Part shown: one piece after another, positions 62,585-64,000 of the stretch
How positions within the stretch are numbered: position 1 is the stretch's first letter
How the letters are laid out: each line of letters starts with the position of its first letter
NCBI RefSeq assembly: GCF_008085905.1
Contig: NZ_VSFF01000006.1
Location: 62,001 to 126,000 of the forward strand
DNA from: Actinomadura syzygii
GTDB taxonomy: Bacteria > Actinomycetota > Actinomycetes > Streptosporangiales > Streptosporangiaceae
DNA length: 64,000 nucleotides
Direction: 5' to 3'
The notes under the pieces: generated by a model
What the model was told of the DNA's origin: nothing
Seen by the model: the letters and a program-made list of their open reading frames with translations, nothing else
Databases searched by the model: none
Program-made: the position numbers and the translations under genes

Positions 62585-64000
62585 TGGGCGGGGAGTCCGC
62601 GTCGGCCACCGGTCGTCCGCGAATCGGGCTCGTGGCCGAGAAGGCGCACGAATCCCGCGATGTGGCCGGTTGGGAGTTGCTGCCGACGCTGGTGGTGCGC
62701 AGCGCGGCCTTCCCTTGGGAGATGGCCGCGGAGATCTCCTATCCGAAGGCGGGGGCGCTGGCGGAGGAGGTCGTCGGGCTGGAGCAAGCGGCGCGGGACC
62801 TGCTGACCGCGCCGCCCTCCAACGCGGGACGGCCGAACCGGAGCACCCTGAGCAGGCTGCGCAACCTGCGGCCGCTGCCGCCGGACGCGCCGGTGCCGGA
62901 CGACTGGCTGGCGGCGTGGAACCGGACGACGTCCCGCCTGGAGCAGTCCCGCCAACGACTGGCCGAGGCCATCAAGACGGAAGGGGCTCTCGTCGGCGAC
63001 GCGTTCGACCGCGTCGTCTCGGACCAACGCTTCCTGGACGCGGTCGTCTGCTCCTCCCCCGGCGTCTACCGGGACCTGCATCGCGGCAAGACGGGAGCCC
63101 GACTGCGACGCCAGGTGGCCTCCTACGTCCAGCGGCTCTGCGCCAAGTGCGAGACGATGAGCTTCTTCGGGCCGATCAACTACGGACGGGTCGATCCCTC
63201 CGAGGCGAACGGTTTCGCCTGGTCAAGCCATCTCGAATGCCTTCGGAGAGCTTTCCCCGCGGCCCGCGTGATCGACGGGCTGGTGGACCGGATTCTCGGG
63301 GATCCCGCCCTGGTCGCCGGGCTGGTCCCGCGGCGGAAGACGTGGACGGCTCCGGTCAAGGACGCGGCGAACGTCGTCGGCCAATGCGACGGCGTAAGAA
63401 CGGTCGCCGAAATCGGCGGCGCACTGGAGACCGGGGTGGAGCGGGCGGCCGCCGATGTCGCCGTAGCGGTCCGGCGCGGCCTTCTGACCCACGACCTGTA
63501 TCCGCCCGCGACGGTTCCCGACGCGCTCGGCTGGCTCCGCGAGCGCCTCCACGAGCGCGGTGATCCCGCCGCGCCGCTGACTCGGGCTTCGGACGAGATC
63601 GCCGTCCTGCTCGGCCGGTATCCGGCGGCGTCGCCGGACGAGAAACTCGAACTCCAGGCACGGGTGTCCGAGATCGCGGGCGGCGACGCGGGGGAGGGCA
63701 CCGGAGCGCGCTTCTACAACGATCGCGTCGTCGTGCACGAGGCGGCCGTGGGCACGCTCCAGGTCACCGTCGGCGGCGCGGTCGCCGACGACCTGGCCGG
63801 TCTCGTCCCGCGCGCGCTGGCCCACCTGGCGGCGGAGGCCGAGCGGACCCGGCGGCTGACCGGGGCGCACCTGGCCCGCCGACTCGGGCGGGGCGTCTTC
63901 GGCCTGCGCGACGTGCTGAACGCCGACGCCGGGCTGCACGTCCAGTACAGCACCCGTCTGACCAGGCGCATCACCGAGATCCTCGAAACCGTGCCCGCCA
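62584..64000 (+). CDS. LanB-type lantibiotic dehydratase / PEARL, N-terminal part
   Basis: 472 residues are visible; the gene runs off the right edge. The segment AEISYPKAGALAEEVVGLEQ and the motifs VCSSPGVYRDLHRGKTGARL and ASYVQRLCAKCETMSFFGPI match the glutamylation (N-terminal) domain of LanB proteins, in the subgroup with T/SFFGP. Full LanB enzymes use glutamyl-tRNA to dehydrate Ser/Thr; shorter relatives (PEARLs) ligate amino acids from tRNA to peptide C-termini. The C-terminal elimination domain would distinguish them but is outside the window. It overlaps the TPR gene by one base. Confidence 0.88.
   Translation, partial: MGGESASATGRPRIGLVAEKAHESRDVAGWELLPTLVVRSAAFPWEMAAEISYPKAGALAEEVVGLEQAARDLLTAPPSNAGRPNRSTLSRLRNLRPLPPDAPVPDDWLAAWNRTTSRLEQSRQRLAEAIKTEGALVGDAFDRVVSDQRFLDAVVCSSPGVYRDLHRGKTGARLRRQVASYVQRLCAKCETMSFFGPINYGRVDPSEANGFAWSSHLECLRRAFPAARVIDGLVDRILGDPALVAGLVPRRKTWTAPVKDAANVVGQCDGVRTVAEIGGALETGVERAAADVAVAVRRGLLTHDLYPPATVPDALGWLRERLHERGDPAAPLTRASDEIAVLLGRYPAASPDEKLELQARVSEIAGGDAGEGTGARFYNDRVVVHEAAVGTLQVTVGGAVADDLAGLVPRALAHLAAEAERTRRLTGAHLARRLGRGVFGLRDVLNADAGLHVQYSTRLTRRITEILETVPA

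Overview
The window is high-GC DNA of an actinomycete. The evidence is GTG starts, frequent 1- and 4-bp gene overlaps, Tat and Sec signal peptides, a LuxR-type LAL regulator, a DUF1707 relic, RHS relics, and an ECF sigma/LitR light-response pair. The gene mix fits Streptosporangiales (an Actinomadura-like organism), but that placement is inference. It holds conserved genes interspersed with accessory islands, and many decayed fragments (RHS, IS3-type transposases, ABC ATPase, epoxide hydrolase, ammonium transporter C-terminus, DUF1707, NACHT/TPR) mark sites of repeated insertion and loss.

Left part (1-7.6 kb): the end of an NlpC/P60 wall hydrolase, an Old Yellow Enzyme divergent from a large LAL regulator, a dienelactone-hydrolase/PaaI-thioesterase operon head to head with a cytochrome P450, then tRNA-Lys(TTT) followed by an amt relic.

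7.7-14.3 kb is a striking metallo-enzyme locus. YcaO and TfuA (a pair known for thioamide formation) converge on a four-gene operon. That operon encodes a split, cobalt-type nitrile hydratase/thiocyanate hydrolase-like enzyme: an alpha-like subunit with CTLCSC, a beta C-terminal-like subunit, and two different beta N-terminal-like subunits. Divergent from it are a thioredoxin-fold [2Fe-2S] protein, an unknown small protein and the cobalt transporter CbtB-CbtA. The layout suggests one system: metal import, electron transfer, a cobalt enzyme, and a YcaO/TfuA modification of a protein or small peptide.

15.2-20.6 kb is a mosaic of repeats and relics around two intact genes, a VOC protein and a protein combining a PUA/Mrr-N-like domain, CBS domains and a C-terminal HEPN-like RNase motif. 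21.2-31.7 kb is a probable regulated conflict system: a SARP-type wHTH fused to a receiver domain (plus strand), and an overlapping three-gene operon on the minus strand coding a soluble histidine kinase, a double PLD-like protein with altered HKD motifs, and a pseudokinase fused to a UPF1-like SF1 helicase. A NACHT NTPase with a membrane anchor and an FGE-like segment follows (33.3-36.6 kb).

37.9-48.9 kb contains ordinary genes: zwf, YccF, DUF5997/LysR-like, an M28 peptidase, a Tat-exported protein, two SnoaL-like proteins around an HxlR regulator, and an overlapping Crp-membrane protein-nucleotidyltransferase operon. 49-53 kb has a dead NACHT/TPR gene, a triple-HTH protein and a secreted beta-propeller-like protein. 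53.3-57.5 kb is a three-enzyme cassette: a BBE-like flavoprotein, a D-amino-acid-oxidase-like protein whose C-terminal signature lies at the N-terminus, and a ThDP enzyme. 57.5-60 kb is a LitR/ECF sigma/DUF523-DUF1722 group, probably light/B12 regulated. The right end (60.6-64 kb) opens a RiPP-type cluster: an acidic leader-like peptide with no Ser/Thr/Cys core, a TPR protein and a LanB-type dehydratase or PEARL cut by the window edge.
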